A DNA stretch of 64,000 bases from Dehalococcoidia bacterium (GCA_025054935.1 JANWZD010000011.1:62001-126000); one strand, 5' to 3'; counted from the first letter of the stretch, positions 44,252 to 53,389 are shown. Notes: generated by a model from the sequence alone, not told the origin. Translations and numbers: made by a program.

Positions 44252-45031
44252 CTACGGTTTCGGCGCTTCGGGGAGAGGCGCCGGCGCCGGATGCGCCAAC
44301 TCGTCGCGCATCAGATGGCGCTCGAGCCAAAGGTGGAGCACAGTAAAGAGATATTTCCGCCCCATCGTTCGGATCGACAGCCGCGAGACCCCCGCCGTTC
44401 GACCATACCAGTTCACCGGCACAACCGCAAAACGGTAGCCCCGATTCATCGCTTTCAATGGCAGCTCAACCGTCATGTTGAAGTGATTCGCAAGAAGCGG
44501 CGAGATGTCGCGGATCACCTCGGCACGAAAGCCTTTGAAGGCGTTGGTCATGTCGTTGTAGCGGGTGCCGAACAGCACCTGAATGAAGGTGTTCGCAATC
44601 CGGTTCACGATCAGCTTGTGGAGCGGGTAGGCACGGACGATCGTCCCCCGGGTGAACCGTGTTCCAAAGACGCAGTCGTAGCCCTCGGCCAGTTTGCGGT
44701 AGTAGGTGACGATGTCGTTGGGATCGTCAGAGGCGTCGCCCATCGCGATGACGACACAGTCGCCGGTGATATTCGCCAGTCCGTCGCGGATGGCGCGCCC
44801 GAAACCGCTCGGCGGCTGGCGGTGGATGACGCGCACAGTCGGCAGCTCTGCCATCAGCCGGATCGCAATGTCGGCGGTGCCGTCGGTCGAGTTGTCGTTG
44901 ACGAGGATCACTTCGTGGGGAATGCCGGCAGCGTTCAGCGTGGCGACAATGTCGCGCACGGTCTCGCCGATCACCGCCTCTTCGTTGTGCGCCGGGACGA
45001 CGACCGACAGCTTCATCGGGCTCGGGTTCAT
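44252..45031 (-). CDS. GT2 glycosyltransferase (polyprenyl-phosphate type)
   Basis: 259 aa from the ATG at 45031. GT-A core: SVVVPAHNEEAVIGETV, VNDNSTDGTAD, metal site MGDASDDP, then YNDMTNAFKGFRAEV and PVNWYGRTAGVSRL. Similar to Dpm1-like and heptosyl/mannosyl GT2 enzymes; a C-terminal amphipathic segment is suggested. Last gene of a minus-strand unit with two GT4 genes and a conserved unknown protein. It overlaps nothing, with 4 nt to the next stop. Confidence 0.88.
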   Translation of the reverse strand: MNPSPMKLSVVVPAHNEEAVIGETVRDIVATLNAAGIPHEVILVNDNSTDGTADIAIRLMAELPTVRVIHRQPPSGFGRAIRDGLANITGDCVVIAMGDASDDPNDIVTYYRKLAEGYDCVFGTRFTRGTIVRAYPLHKLIVNRIANTFIQVLFGTRYNDMTNAFKGFRAEVIRDISPLLANHFNMTVELPLKAMNRGYRFAVVPVNWYGRTAGVSRLSIRTMGRKYLFTVLHLWLERHLMRDELAHPAPAPLPEAPKP

Positions 45032-45035
45032 CGTC

Positions 45036-46091
45036 TCACCCCCGCAAGCGCGGCGCAAGATACGACCGGAATAATGCACGAACTGCCTCCGGCGCGAACG
45101 CCTCGGCCCGGCGCTTGCCGGTGGCGATCAGCCGGTCGCGCAGCGCTTGGTTCCGGACGACGAGAGCGATCAGCTCAGCGATCACCGGCATCTCCTTTCG
45201 ATGGACGAGGATCCCCGCCTCGCCAAGCGTATCCGGAACAGCGGTTGCGGCGTAGGCGATGATGGGTACGCCGCTCCACATCGCTTCGACCAGCGGGACC
45301 CCGAACCCCTCATGCTCCGACATGCAGAGGAAGACGTGGGCAAGCTGGTAGTAGGCGCGGAGTGCCGCATCGGAGACGCGGTCGGTGAAGATGACGTCTT
45401 CCTCGACGCCGAGGTGGCGCGCGAGGTGGTCCAGCCAGCGGCGATAGGTCGGCGCCAGCACGCCGCCGACGACAAACAGCCGCGCGCTGGGGTCGATCCG
45501 CTTGTAGGCGGCGAGCGCTTTGATGGCGTCCTCCTGCCGCTTGTGCGGAGCGATCTTACTGACCGTGAGCAGGTTTGTTCGGCCGTCGTCGTAGTCTGCC
45601 AGCACTGCCGGGTCAGGCGGGACCGAAAACCGCTCCGGGTCGAGCGGGAGGGGGAGCACGGCTGTGTCGGGATAGCCGGCGGCTTGGAGCTCGCGCCGGC
45701 TGTACTCCGAGTTCGCCATCGCGAATTCGACCGCAGCAAACGAGCCGAGCTCCCACCGCCCAAGCTGCGTCATGCTGATCGCCTGCAGGTCGGCGCCGTA
45801 GAACAGCTCGGGCGGCGTGATGTTGTGGTACATCATGTACATCGGTCCGGGCAGCCGGCGCGCGAGCGCCGACACCGGCGAGCCGATCGAGAAGTGCCAA
45901 ATCACCCGCTCGCGCTTGGCCGGGTCGACCTGCAGCTCATGGTACGGCCGCACCTCGTCCGCAAGGTCCGCGGCAATCTGTTCGGCATAGATCTCTGAGC
46001 GCGCGCCGGCCTCGCGCAGCCAGCGGCGCAGCGAGAAGGCGAGGTCGGTCACGCCGTCGCCGCGCACGGCGCCGACGGTCAGTTGGTGCAC
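45036..46091 (-). CDS. GT4 glycosyltransferase
   Basis: 351 aa from the GTG at 46091; GAGGG sits 7 nt upstream, just after the previous gene's stop (46102). An ATG at 46121 would add 10 residues and overlap. GT-B fold: VHQLTVGAVRGDGVTDLAF in the N-domain, VLPLPLDPERF, TVSKIAPHKRQED and the donor-site motif EHEGFGVPLVEA. Nucleotide-sugar dependent, retaining, cytoplasmic. Substrate unknown; context is surface polysaccharide synthesis. Confidence 0.85.
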   Translation of the reverse strand: MHQLTVGAVRGDGVTDLAFSLRRWLREAGARSEIYAEQIAADLADEVRPYHELQVDPAKRERVIWHFSIGSPVSALARRLPGPMYMMYHNITPPELFYGADLQAISMTQLGRWELGSFAAVEFAMANSEYSRRELQAAGYPDTAVLPLPLDPERFSVPPDPAVLADYDDGRTNLLTVSKIAPHKRQEDAIKALAAYKRIDPSARLFVVGGVLAPTYRRWLDHLARHLGVEEDVIFTDRVSDAALRAYYQLAHVFLCMSEHEGFGVPLVEAMWSGVPIIAYAATAVPDTLGEAGILVHRKEMPVIAELIALVVRNQALRDRLIATGKRRAEAFAPEAVRALFRSYLAPRLRG

Positions 46092-46101
46092 GGTCCAGCC
46101 C

Positions 46102-47277
46102 TCAGCCCAGCAATCGCGCATAGCGGTCGATCAGAATGCGCCAATCGTAGTTGGCGAGCACATAGCGCCGTCCTGCTTCCCCCATCCGGTCGGCCTCGGC
46201 GGGGTGCTCGAGCAGCCAGTCGAGACAGCCCGCGAACTCGGCGAAGCCGCGAAACGGCAGCCCGCCGCCGCTCTCGCGGCAGTGCTGCGCCATCACCGCG
46301 CTCTCCGCATTGACGAGGACTGGCCGGCGCTGCAGCCAGCTCTCCATGAGGACAAACGAGAAACTTTCGTTCACCGACGGCTGGACAAGGGCGAGCGCAG
46401 CGGCGCAGCCGTCGGCCTTCTCTTGCTCCGAGATCCGGCCGATATCAATGATCTTGCTTCGAAACCGCCGCGGAATGGCGACCGCGCCGCTGCCGGCAAG
46501 CACGAGCGCGGGGCCGTCGGGGCGGCGCAGCAGATAGCGGACGACGTACTCGATGAGCAGCGGGGTGTTCTTCGTCCGGTCGCGTCGTCCCACTGCGAAG
46601 AGGAACGGCCCGTCAATTCCGAACCGGTGCCGGAAGCGGTCCGGGTTGCCCACCGGCGAAGTGTCAACCCCGGCGCCCCACAGCAGTAGGGTGTCATCTG
46701 GCACGCCGTACAAGCGTTGGATGAGGTCGCGCTCTGGCTTCGTAAGGGCGATCACGCCGCGCACGGCCCGAAAGACCGGCGTCCAGCAGCGCATCCGCGC
46801 GTAGCCCTCGTCATGGAGCGCCGGCAGCAGATAGGTGGACGCCGGCGCGATCTGGGCGCCGAAGTAGGTCGTGCCGAACGGATAGGGGATGAAGATGAAC
46901 ACCGTCTGCTCGCGCTCGCGGATTGCGCGGTAGAGCGCCTCGCTATTGACACTCTGGCGGAAGTAGGCGATCTCTTCCGCCGGCGTGAGGCGCCGGCCGG
47001 CGATCAGCCGCTCATTGAGGGCGCCGAACGTTGTGATCGGCGCGCGGTCGAGCGGGAAGCGGGTCACTGGCACGCCGTTTTCCATCGTCGTGCCGGGACG
47101 ATGGTAGTCCGTGTTCCAGCCGGTGAACAGGTCCTTCGCGGTCGTCGTCAGCACCTCGACCGGCAGCCCGGCGGCAGCAAGCCGTTCGGCGGTCGTGCGG
47201 CAGACCTGCTCTGCGCCGCCGAGGATGTCGGTTCCGTACCACGGGGGGACAAAGGCGATCCGCTTAGCGGCCGGCAT
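46102..47277 (-). CDS. GT4 glycosyltransferase, paralogue of 49645-50892
   Basis: 391 aa. N-domain FVPPWYGTDILGGAEQVCR, unusual in keeping a YGTDILGGAE acceptor loop, then WNTDYHRPGTTMENGVPVTR, a HDEGYARM segment, and in the C-domain VGRRDRTKNTPLLIEYVV and PSVNESFSFVLME (E-x7-E). Very similar throughout to the protein at 49645-50892, implying duplication. Overlaps the 199-aa conserved protein by 14 nt. Confidence 0.88.
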   Translation of the reverse strand: MPAAKRIAFVPPWYGTDILGGAEQVCRTTAERLAAAGLPVEVLTTTAKDLFTGWNTDYHRPGTTMENGVPVTRFPLDRAPITTFGALNERLIAGRRLTPAEEIAYFRQSVNSEALYRAIREREQTVFIFIPYPFGTTYFGAQIAPASTYLLPALHDEGYARMRCWTPVFRAVRGVIALTKPERDLIQRLYGVPDDTLLLWGAGVDTSPVGNPDRFRHRFGIDGPFLFAVGRRDRTKNTPLLIEYVVRYLLRRPDGPALVLAGSGAVAIPRRFRSKIIDIGRISEQEKADGCAAALALVQPSVNESFSFVLMESWLQRRPVLVNAESAVMAQHCRESGGGLPFRGFAEFAGCLDWLLEHPAEADRMGEAGRRYVLANYDWRILIDRYARLLG

Positions 47278-47863
47278 CAGCGTCGAGGCGGGCGCGGAGG
47301 GCAGCGATCTCGTCCTGCAGCCGCCGCTGGTCGCGCCGGATCGCTTCTTGGTGGGCGATCACGCGCGCCAAGAAGGCGATCAGCTGGCCGATGACTACCC
47401 GCTGCCGCGCTGCCTGGATGTTGTCATAAAACACGGCGAGCTCATGGGCGGCTCGCTTGAGGCGCGTGATCATGCCGCCGACGAGGGGCACGGGGCTCGG
47501 GCGGACCTCGACGTGGAGCGTCAGGTTGCGGGCATCGTCCTGGATCTGGTCGAGCATGAAGGCCCATTCCGGGTCGATGCGCAGGCGCTCGATCCAGCGG
47601 GCATCGCCCGTGTCATCATGGCCGAAGACAGGCAGGTCAGCCGCCCACTCCTCGGCGGAGTAGCCCCGGGCAGCCAGCCCGGCACGCACCTCGGCGAGGA
47701 TCGCCTCGACGTCGATCGCGTCGTCGCGAATTTCAATCACGGCCTCGGGAGGGCATGGCGCTCTCGCGGGCTCAGCGGGAGCGGCCGCGGCGGCATTCGG
47801 CGGGACAGCCCCTTCTTCCGGCGGCGCCGGACGGGGCTGCGCTGTGCGTTTCTTCCTCGGCAT
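47264..47863 (-). CDS. Conserved unknown protein with C-terminal coiled coil
   Basis: 199 aa. The N-terminal ~40 residues are Pro/Ala-rich and disordered-looking. The middle has IDVEAILAEVRAGLAARGYSAE and DDTGDARWIERLRIDPEWAF, then a PSPVPLVGGMITRLKRAAHELAVFYDN helix and a long Arg/Gln-rich coiled coil to the end. Proteins with this layout are sometimes found beside methyltransferases and GTs in surface loci, but I cannot name a family. First gene of the minus-strand unit. Its ATG is 10 nt from a TACAAT box, with no ribosome site. Confidence 0.6.
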   Translation of the reverse strand: MPRKKRTAQPRPAPPEEGAVPPNAAAAAPAEPARAPCPPEAVIEIRDDAIDVEAILAEVRAGLAARGYSAEEWAADLPVFGHDDTGDARWIERLRIDPEWAFMLDQIQDDARNLTLHVEVRPSPVPLVGGMITRLKRAAHELAVFYDNIQAARQRVVIGQLIAFLARVIAHQEAIRRDQRRLQDEIAALRARLDADAGR

Positions 47864-47873
47864 AGCGGCCGCA

Positions 47874-47879
47874 ATTGTA
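47874..47879 (-). promoter_or_regulatory. -10 TACAAT, 10 nt before the start of the 199-aa gene
   Basis: Reading leftward, TACAAT then 10 nt then ATG at 47863, with no purine-rich site between. Spacing identical to those of the PBP and HD genes; suggests a leaderless transcript. Confidence 0.45.
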
Positions 47880-47882
47880 GTC

Positions 47883-47903
47883 GAGAAGGCGCGCGCCCTT
47901 CTC
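47883..47903. repeat. Inverted repeat GAGAAGG-N7-CCTTCTC upstream of the 199-aa gene
   Basis: 7+7 arms around CGCGCGC. It overlaps where the -35 of the 47863 promoter would lie, and is 51 nt beyond the stop of the lipoprotein gene. It could be an operator or a terminator stem; no T-run follows leftward. Confidence 0.45.
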
Positions 47904-47953
47904 GGACTAGCGCTGGGCAGCGGCGCGCGCTTTTTCTGCTCCCAAGATCGGGC

Positions 47954-49525
47954 CTACTCCAGCTTGACCACCGAGTCGAGGTTCCAGAAGAAGGGCGTGG
48001 GCAGGGTCAGCCCTTGGAGCTTCTTGCTGGTGATGGTGATCGTGGGGACGACGACCAAGAAGATCATGCTGACGTCGTCGACATGCGCTCGGTTGGCAGC
48101 ACGCAGGAACGCTGCTCGCCGAGCGGGGTCGGTCTCCGCTTGGGCAGCCCGGTAGTTGTCGTCGAACCCGGGGGCGCACCAGATCACGTTCGCTGGGGGC
48201 AGGTCGCACGTCATCAGCCCCCGTTGGAGGGAGAAGAAGCCGTTCGCGTCGCTGATATTCGCCGCAACCATCTCGTTGCGGGTGCGGCCGCCCCGCGTGA
48301 AGAAGATATCGACATAGACGCCGAACTCCTGCTCCTCGATCCCAACCTCGACCCCCACGTCGCGAAGATAGCTCTGGACGGCCTGCATCAGCGACGGCAG
48401 GAAGAAGGCGCGAGTGTAGTCGATCGGCCCCTGGACCTTGAAGCCGTTGGGATACCCTGCTTCGGCGAGCAACTGCTTCGCTCGGTTGACATCGAAGGGA
48501 TAGGGGCGAATGGTCTCGTCATAGAGCAAGCTGCCGGGCGGAGCCATCTGGCCCGTCGGCTGCGCGTATCCCCTGAAAATCGTCCGCGCGATCGCTTCTT
48601 TGTCGACGGCATAGTTCAGCGCTTGGCGCACGCGCTTGTCCTGCAAGGGCGAATTGCGCCGCTCGATCGCGTTCCGGTCGAACCGGAAGGACTGGACAGT
48701 GGTCAGTTGGACGTCGACGTTCAGCCCTTCCCGCTTGGCTTGGTCCGCCTGATCGCCGCTGAAGGGGCCCACAGCGATATCGATCTCGCCCGTGCGAACG
48801 CCGGCGAGGGCGACGGTGGTGTCGGGCACCGAGCGCCAGCGGATTTCGGTGGCCGTCGGCTTCCGGTACGGGTGCTCGTAGCCGGCACGGCGGCGATAGA
48901 TGATTTCGTCAGCCGTGCGGAACTCGACCAGTTCGAATGGACCGGTGCCGACCGGCTTCGTGGCGAAAACATCGCGGCCCACCTGCTGGTAGTACTTTTG
49001 AGGAAGGACATAGAGATAGGGCGCAACGTACAGGACACTGACATCGCGCTGACGGGTGAGCAGGTCGACCGTAAACTCATCTACCTGGCGCGCCCGTGTC
49101 ACGTTCGGCATCAGCGGCCGCTGCGGCGTGTTCGTGTCGATAAACAGGTTGACGGTGAACTCGACATCCGCTGCCGTCATCCGGTCGCCGGTTGAGAATG
49201 TCATGTCGCGCCGCAGCGTGAAGCGCCAGCCGCTCTCGTCGGGCAGGAGCTCCCACCGTTCGGCGGCCGCCGGCTTGAGGGTAAAGTTGGGACCAAAGTC
49301 GATCAGCGCGTCGAATTGCGCGGAGAAGATGTGCATGCGCGCCGCGACGCTTTCGGGGCTAGCGCTGGCGGGCAGCCCGGCGTCGGCGCCGCGGATGACC
49401 TGGACGGCGGCGCGACGACCTTCTGCCGGCGCTGCCGGACCTCCTGGCGGGGCCGGAGCAGGCGGCGCGCAGGCGCTCAGCACGAGAATGCACACAAGAC
49501 CGATTGTTGGGGCTCCTGCTCGCAT
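47954..49525 (-). CDS. Peptide/nickel-type ABC substrate-binding lipoprotein (SBP family 5)
   Basis: 523 aa. Lipobox VLSAC after a short signal sequence and a Pro/Ala-rich linker. SBP_bac_5 features: LKPAAAERWELLPDESGWRF, TFSTGDRMTAADVEFTV, PLQDKRVRQALNYAVDKEAI and DVNRAKQLLAEAGYPNGFKV. Would bind a peptide, oligosaccharide or metal complex outside the membrane. No permease or ATPase genes are adjacent, so it is an orphan within the glycan block. GGGAGAGGAG precedes the ATG. Confidence 0.92.
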   Translation of the reverse strand: MRAGAPTIGLVCILVLSACAPPAPAPPGGPAAPAEGRRAAVQVIRGADAGLPASASPESVAARMHIFSAQFDALIDFGPNFTLKPAAAERWELLPDESGWRFTLRRDMTFSTGDRMTAADVEFTVNLFIDTNTPQRPLMPNVTRARQVDEFTVDLLTRQRDVSVLYVAPYLYVLPQKYYQQVGRDVFATKPVGTGPFELVEFRTADEIIYRRRAGYEHPYRKPTATEIRWRSVPDTTVALAGVRTGEIDIAVGPFSGDQADQAKREGLNVDVQLTTVQSFRFDRNAIERRNSPLQDKRVRQALNYAVDKEAIARTIFRGYAQPTGQMAPPGSLLYDETIRPYPFDVNRAKQLLAEAGYPNGFKVQGPIDYTRAFFLPSLMQAVQSYLRDVGVEVGIEEQEFGVYVDIFFTRGGRTRNEMVAANISDANGFFSLQRGLMTCDLPPANVIWCAPGFDDNYRAAQAETDPARRAAFLRAANRAHVDDVSMIFLVVVPTITITSKKLQGLTLPTPFFWNLDSVVKLE

Positions 49526-49564
49526 CGCGGCGCTCCTCTCCCGTTGCGCGAGACTTCGGTCCGC

Positions 49565-49573
49565 ATTCTACCA
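49565..49573 (-). promoter_or_regulatory. Extended -10 TGGTAGAAT of the SBP gene
   Basis: Reading leftward, TGG-TAGAAT about 39 nt before the ATG at 49525. Supports separate transcription of the lipoprotein gene. Confidence 0.5.
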
Positions 49574-49644
49574 AACACTGAATGCCAAGCCGGCCTGCTC
49601 GGCACGCCCGTTGCGGGGGCTTGCGGGGTCAAGTCGCGCCCCCG

Positions 49645-50892
49645 TCACTCGCGGAGCAGGGCAGCGTATCGCGCAAGGATCGTCGGCCAAGCGAAGCGGC
49701 GGCGGACGTAGGCGCGACCGCGTTCGCCGAGGGCAGCGCGGATAGCCGGGTTCGCTCGGAGATAGTTCACGAGCGCCGCGAACTCAGCGTAACAGCGGAA
49801 CGGGAGGCCGCCGCCGCTCGCCAGCGCGAAGTGGCGCGTGACGGCGCAGCGATCATTGACGAGCACGGGGGTCCCCTCAACCCAGCTTTCCATCAGCACG
49901 AGCGAAAAGCTTTCCCGCACCGACGGCTGGACTGTTGCGAGCGCCGCGGCGTAGGCATCGCGCTTCGTCTCCTCGTCGACTGTGCCGAGCCGAACGATGC
50001 GGTCGCCGAGCTGAACCGGCAGCCGGGGCTCGCCGGGACCGGCGAGCACGAGCAGCAGATCATCGTGGGCGAGCGCGTAGCGGACGAAGTAGTCGAGCAG
50101 CAGCGGCGTGTTCTTTGTCGGCACCAGCCGGCCGACGTAGAGCAGGAACGGCCGGTCGATCCCGGAGCGCGCGCGGAAGCGCGCGGCGTTGCCGCGCGGC
50201 TCGGTCTCCACCCCCGCCCCCCCCAGGGGCAGCGTCGCGTCCGGCAGACCGTAGAGCGCTTGGATGAGGTCGCGCTCCGGCTCGGAGAGGCAGATCACTC
50301 CGCGCACCTGGGCAAACAGTTCGCGAAACGCCGCCATCCGCGCGTAGCCCTCGTCGTGCAGGCAGGGGATGATCCAGCTGCGCTCCGGTGCGAGCTGGGC
50401 GCCGAAATACGTCGTGCTGAAGAAATAGGGAAGGAAGAGGAAGCAGTAGCGTTCGCGCTCGCGCGCGATGTAGCGGTAGAGGGCGTCGCTGTTGACGAAC
50501 TCGGCGAAAAACTGGCGCTCCTCCTCGGGGGTGACGCGCTCGCCTGCGACCAGCCGCTCGTTGATGGCAGCGAAGCGGTGGGGGTGTTGGGCGCGGAGCG
50601 GAAAGCGGCGCACCGTCACCCCGTTTTCAACGCGGGCACCGGGGCGATGCCAGTCCTTCCACCAGCCGCTGAACTGGTCGCGCGCGCAGGTGGTCAGCAC
50701 TTCGACCGGCACGCCCGCCGCCGCAAGGCGCTCCGCTGTCTGCCGCGCGAGGAGTTCCGCTCCCCCAATCGCGTCGGCGCCATACCACGGCAGGACGAAG
50801 GCGAGCGCGCGGTCCGCAGGCGGTCGGGCAGCGGGGCTGTCCCTGTGCAGTGCGGCGAAGCGTCGGGCGAGCGCGGCGAGCGCGGCGTTCAC
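49645..50892 (-). CDS. GT4 glycosyltransferase, paralogue of 46102-47277
   Basis: 415 aa. FVLPWYGADAIGGAELLARQ, FSGWWKDWHRPGARVENGVT and CLHDEGYARM in the N-domain, then VGRLVPTKNTPLLLDYFVRY and PSVRESFSLVLMESW in the C-domain match the 391-aa protein almost block for block. An extra ~20-residue Ala/Arg N-terminus precedes the common region, so the start may lie downstream. Last gene of the minus-strand five-GT operon; its first codon overlaps the previous stop by 4 nt. Confidence 0.88.
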   Translation of the reverse strand: MNAALAALARRFAALHRDSPAARPPADRALAFVLPWYGADAIGGAELLARQTAERLAAAGVPVEVLTTCARDQFSGWWKDWHRPGARVENGVTVRRFPLRAQHPHRFAAINERLVAGERVTPEEERQFFAEFVNSDALYRYIARERERYCFLFLPYFFSTTYFGAQLAPERSWIIPCLHDEGYARMAAFRELFAQVRGVICLSEPERDLIQALYGLPDATLPLGGAGVETEPRGNAARFRARSGIDRPFLLYVGRLVPTKNTPLLLDYFVRYALAHDDLLLVLAGPGEPRLPVQLGDRIVRLGTVDEETKRDAYAAALATVQPSVRESFSLVLMESWVEGTPVLVNDRCAVTRHFALASGGGLPFRCYAEFAALVNYLRANPAIRAALGERGRAYVRRRFAWPTILARYAALLRE

Positions 50893-52136
50893 GCTGCCAC
50901 CTCGCGGTAGACGGCCTCAACGCGGTCGACGACGGCTTCCCAGGTGTGGCGCGCAAGGGCGCGGGCGCGGCCGGCGGCCGCGAGGCGCTGCGCCTGATCG
51001 GGGTCGGCGAGCAGTTCGCGGATTGCGGCTGCGAGCGCTGCCACGTCGCCAAAAGGGACGAGGCGGCCGGTGACGCCGTCCTCGATCACTTCGGCGGGCG
51101 CGCCGGCGGCGGCGCCGATCACTGGCAGGCCGGCAACCCACGCCTCGCAATAGACGATGCCGAACGACTCGGTGCGCGAAGGCAGGACGAGCAGCGTGCC
51201 GGCGGCGAGCAGGTCGCGCTTCTCCGCGTCGGAGATGGGGCCGAGGACGCGGCAGCCGTCGGCCGGTCCAGCCGCGAGGGCAGCGTCGAAGGCGGGGGTG
51301 CGCTTGCCGGCGACGACCAGCGTGACGAGGCAGCCCTCCGCGCGGAGGCGGCGCACTGCGGCCAGCAGGTCGAGCGCGCCCTTCTCGGGGAGGGCGACGC
51401 CGAGGAAGACGACGATCGGCCCGGCGATCCCATGACGCTCGCGAAAGCCCGCCCCGTCGCCGCCCGCAACCGCCGCGGGGTCGACCCCTGCTCCTCCTCG
51501 CCGGATCGCGCGCCGGGGTACCCCCAGCCGGGCGAGCGCCTCGCCTTCCAACGCTGTCTGGACGAAGACCGCGTCAGCGCGGCGCATCAAGTCGATCTGG
51601 TGAGGGAGGGTGTAGTGGCGGCGGATCTCCCAATCCTCGGGACGGCCGAGGTGAGCGAAAGGGGTGACGAGGAACGGGATGCCCTGCCGCGCCGCGAACC
51701 GTTGCGCCCAGATCATCAGGGAGTCGTACGGCGCGCAGCCGGCATGGACGAGATCGAACCGCGCGCGTTCCCAGCGCGCTCGCCACGCTAAGCTGGGGAC
51801 GAACGGCGTCAGCGACGCAATTGTCCGCAGCAGCGGGAGGGTCCCCGGCAGCGGCGCGAGCGTGATCGCCAGCCAGCGCAGCCGGTGATACGTTGCGGCG
51901 GTCGGCCCGAGGCGCCGAACCCGCGCCCGCCAGACCGGGATGCCGTTCACCCGCTCCTCGCCCGCGGGAAGCGCAGGGGCGCTCGGCGACCAAAACCGCT
52001 CGATCTCCAGCGCGTCGGTCGTCCAGACAGTCACCTCATGACCGCGCGCCGCTAGCCGCTCCGATAGCTGCTGAAAGACGAGCTCTGAGCCGCCGATCGC
52101 CGGCGGGTAGCGCTGGATCACGTGGAGGATCTTCAC
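50889..52136 (-). CDS. GT4 glycosyltransferase, paralogue of the next upstream gene
   Basis: 415 aa. MKILHVIQRYPPAIGGSELV and LSERLAARGHEVTVWTTDA open the N-domain; HYTLPHQIDLMRRADAVFVQT and IRRGGAGVDP follow; the C-domain has VFLGVALPEKGALDLL and PSRTESFGIVYCEAW. Nearly the same scaffold as 52133-53389. 4-nt overlaps both sides. Retaining GT-B enzyme for surface glycan assembly. Confidence 0.9.
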   Translation of the reverse strand: MKILHVIQRYPPAIGGSELVFQQLSERLAARGHEVTVWTTDALEIERFWSPSAPALPAGEERVNGIPVWRARVRRLGPTAATYHRLRWLAITLAPLPGTLPLLRTIASLTPFVPSLAWRARWERARFDLVHAGCAPYDSLMIWAQRFAARQGIPFLVTPFAHLGRPEDWEIRRHYTLPHQIDLMRRADAVFVQTALEGEALARLGVPRRAIRRGGAGVDPAAVAGGDGAGFRERHGIAGPIVVFLGVALPEKGALDLLAAVRRLRAEGCLVTLVVAGKRTPAFDAALAAGPADGCRVLGPISDAEKRDLLAAGTLLVLPSRTESFGIVYCEAWVAGLPVIGAAAGAPAEVIEDGVTGRLVPFGDVAALAAAIRELLADPDQAQRLAAAGRARALARHTWEAVVDRVEAVYREVAA

Positions 52137-53389
52137 CCGACCAGCTCCTCGTAAACTGCAACCACGCGGCCGACGACCTTCTCCCAGGTGTAGTCGGCAA
52201 GCGCTTTCTCCCGACCCCGCGCCGCAAGGCGCGCCGCCAGCGCCCGGTCCGCGATCAGGGCACGGATGGCCTCGGCGAGCGCCGGCACATCACCGAACTC
52301 CACCAGCCGGCCGGTGACGCCGTCCTCGATCACCTCGGCGACGCCGCCGGCGCGCGCGGCGACTGGGGCGATCCCGGCGGTCCATGCTTCAAGGAAAACG
52401 ATCCCGAATGAGTCGGTCCGCGACGGCATCGCGAACACGTCGGTAGCAGCGAACAGGTCGCGCTTGGCGTCGCCGAGGGTCACGCCGAGCAGCCGGCAGC
52501 GGCGCGTCACGGTCTCCGGAAGGGCCGCCCAATAGCGCTCAAAGTCGCCGTAGGTCGGGCCGGCGAGCGCCAGCGTTGCGGTCAGTCCCTGCTCCCACAG
52601 CCGGCGCATCGCCTCGACGAGGTGGACCGCGCCTTTGTCTTTGGCGACCGTGCCGAGAAAGGTGACCAGCGGCCCCTCGACCGCGTGCTGGCGCCGGAAC
52701 CGCTCGCGGTCGCCGCCGAGCACCTCAGCCGGCTCGACGCCGACGCCGCCGCGCCGGATCGCGCGCCGCGGCACCCCGAGCGAGGTCAAGAACTCCCCTT
52801 CTAGCGCCGTCTGAACGAAGACCGCGTCGCAGCCGCGCAGCAGCGCAATCTGGTGGGGCAGGGTGTAGTGCCGGCGGACAGCGGCATTGTCCGCTTCGCC
52901 GAGGTGAGTGAAGGGCGTCATCACGAACGGGATGCCCCGCCGGCGAGCGAGTGCCTGCGCCCACGCGACGATAGCATCGAACGGAATGTTGCCGGCGTGG
53001 ATGAGGTCGTAGCGCTCGCGGGTTGTGGCGAGCCGGAGCGCCAGTTCGGGAACGAAGGGCGTCGCCGCTGCCGCTGCCAGCGCGAGGCGCTCCCCGCCGG
53101 GCGCGCGGCCGAGCAGGCCGACGAGCCGCCGCAGCGCGGGGTACGTGAGCGGCGACAGCGGCAGGTGGCGCACCGGAAAGCGCGTGACGGTGACGCCGTT
53201 CAAGCGCTCCGTTCCCGGCGAGAGGCGTTTGCGGGCTGGTTGCCAGAAATATTCGAGGTCGTAGGCGGTGGTGGTATAGACCGTCACCTCATGTCCGCGG
53301 GCTGCCAGCCGCTCGGACAGCTCCTGAAAGTAGCGCTCGGACCCGCCGACGTAGGGCCAATAGCGCTGGATGACATGGAGGATCTTCAC
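52133..53389 (-). CDS. GT4 glycosyltransferase, tandem paralogue
   Basis: 418 aa from the GTG at 53389, 13 nt after the previous stop; the longer frame to 53707 overlaps that gene. Shares ILHVIQRYWPYVGGSERYFQ, AARGHEVTVYTTTAYDLEYFW, RRHYTLPHQIALLRGCDAVFV and PSRTDSFGIVFLEAWTAG with the next gene. The two are best explained by tandem duplication and divergence. Predicted cytoplasmic, nucleotide-sugar dependent. Confidence 0.9.
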   Translation of the reverse strand: MKILHVIQRYWPYVGGSERYFQELSERLAARGHEVTVYTTTAYDLEYFWQPARKRLSPGTERLNGVTVTRFPVRHLPLSPLTYPALRRLVGLLGRAPGGERLALAAAAATPFVPELALRLATTRERYDLIHAGNIPFDAIVAWAQALARRRGIPFVMTPFTHLGEADNAAVRRHYTLPHQIALLRGCDAVFVQTALEGEFLTSLGVPRRAIRRGGVGVEPAEVLGGDRERFRRQHAVEGPLVTFLGTVAKDKGAVHLVEAMRRLWEQGLTATLALAGPTYGDFERYWAALPETVTRRCRLLGVTLGDAKRDLFAATDVFAMPSRTDSFGIVFLEAWTAGIAPVAARAGGVAEVIEDGVTGRLVEFGDVPALAEAIRALIADRALAARLAARGREKALADYTWEKVVGRVVAVYEELVG

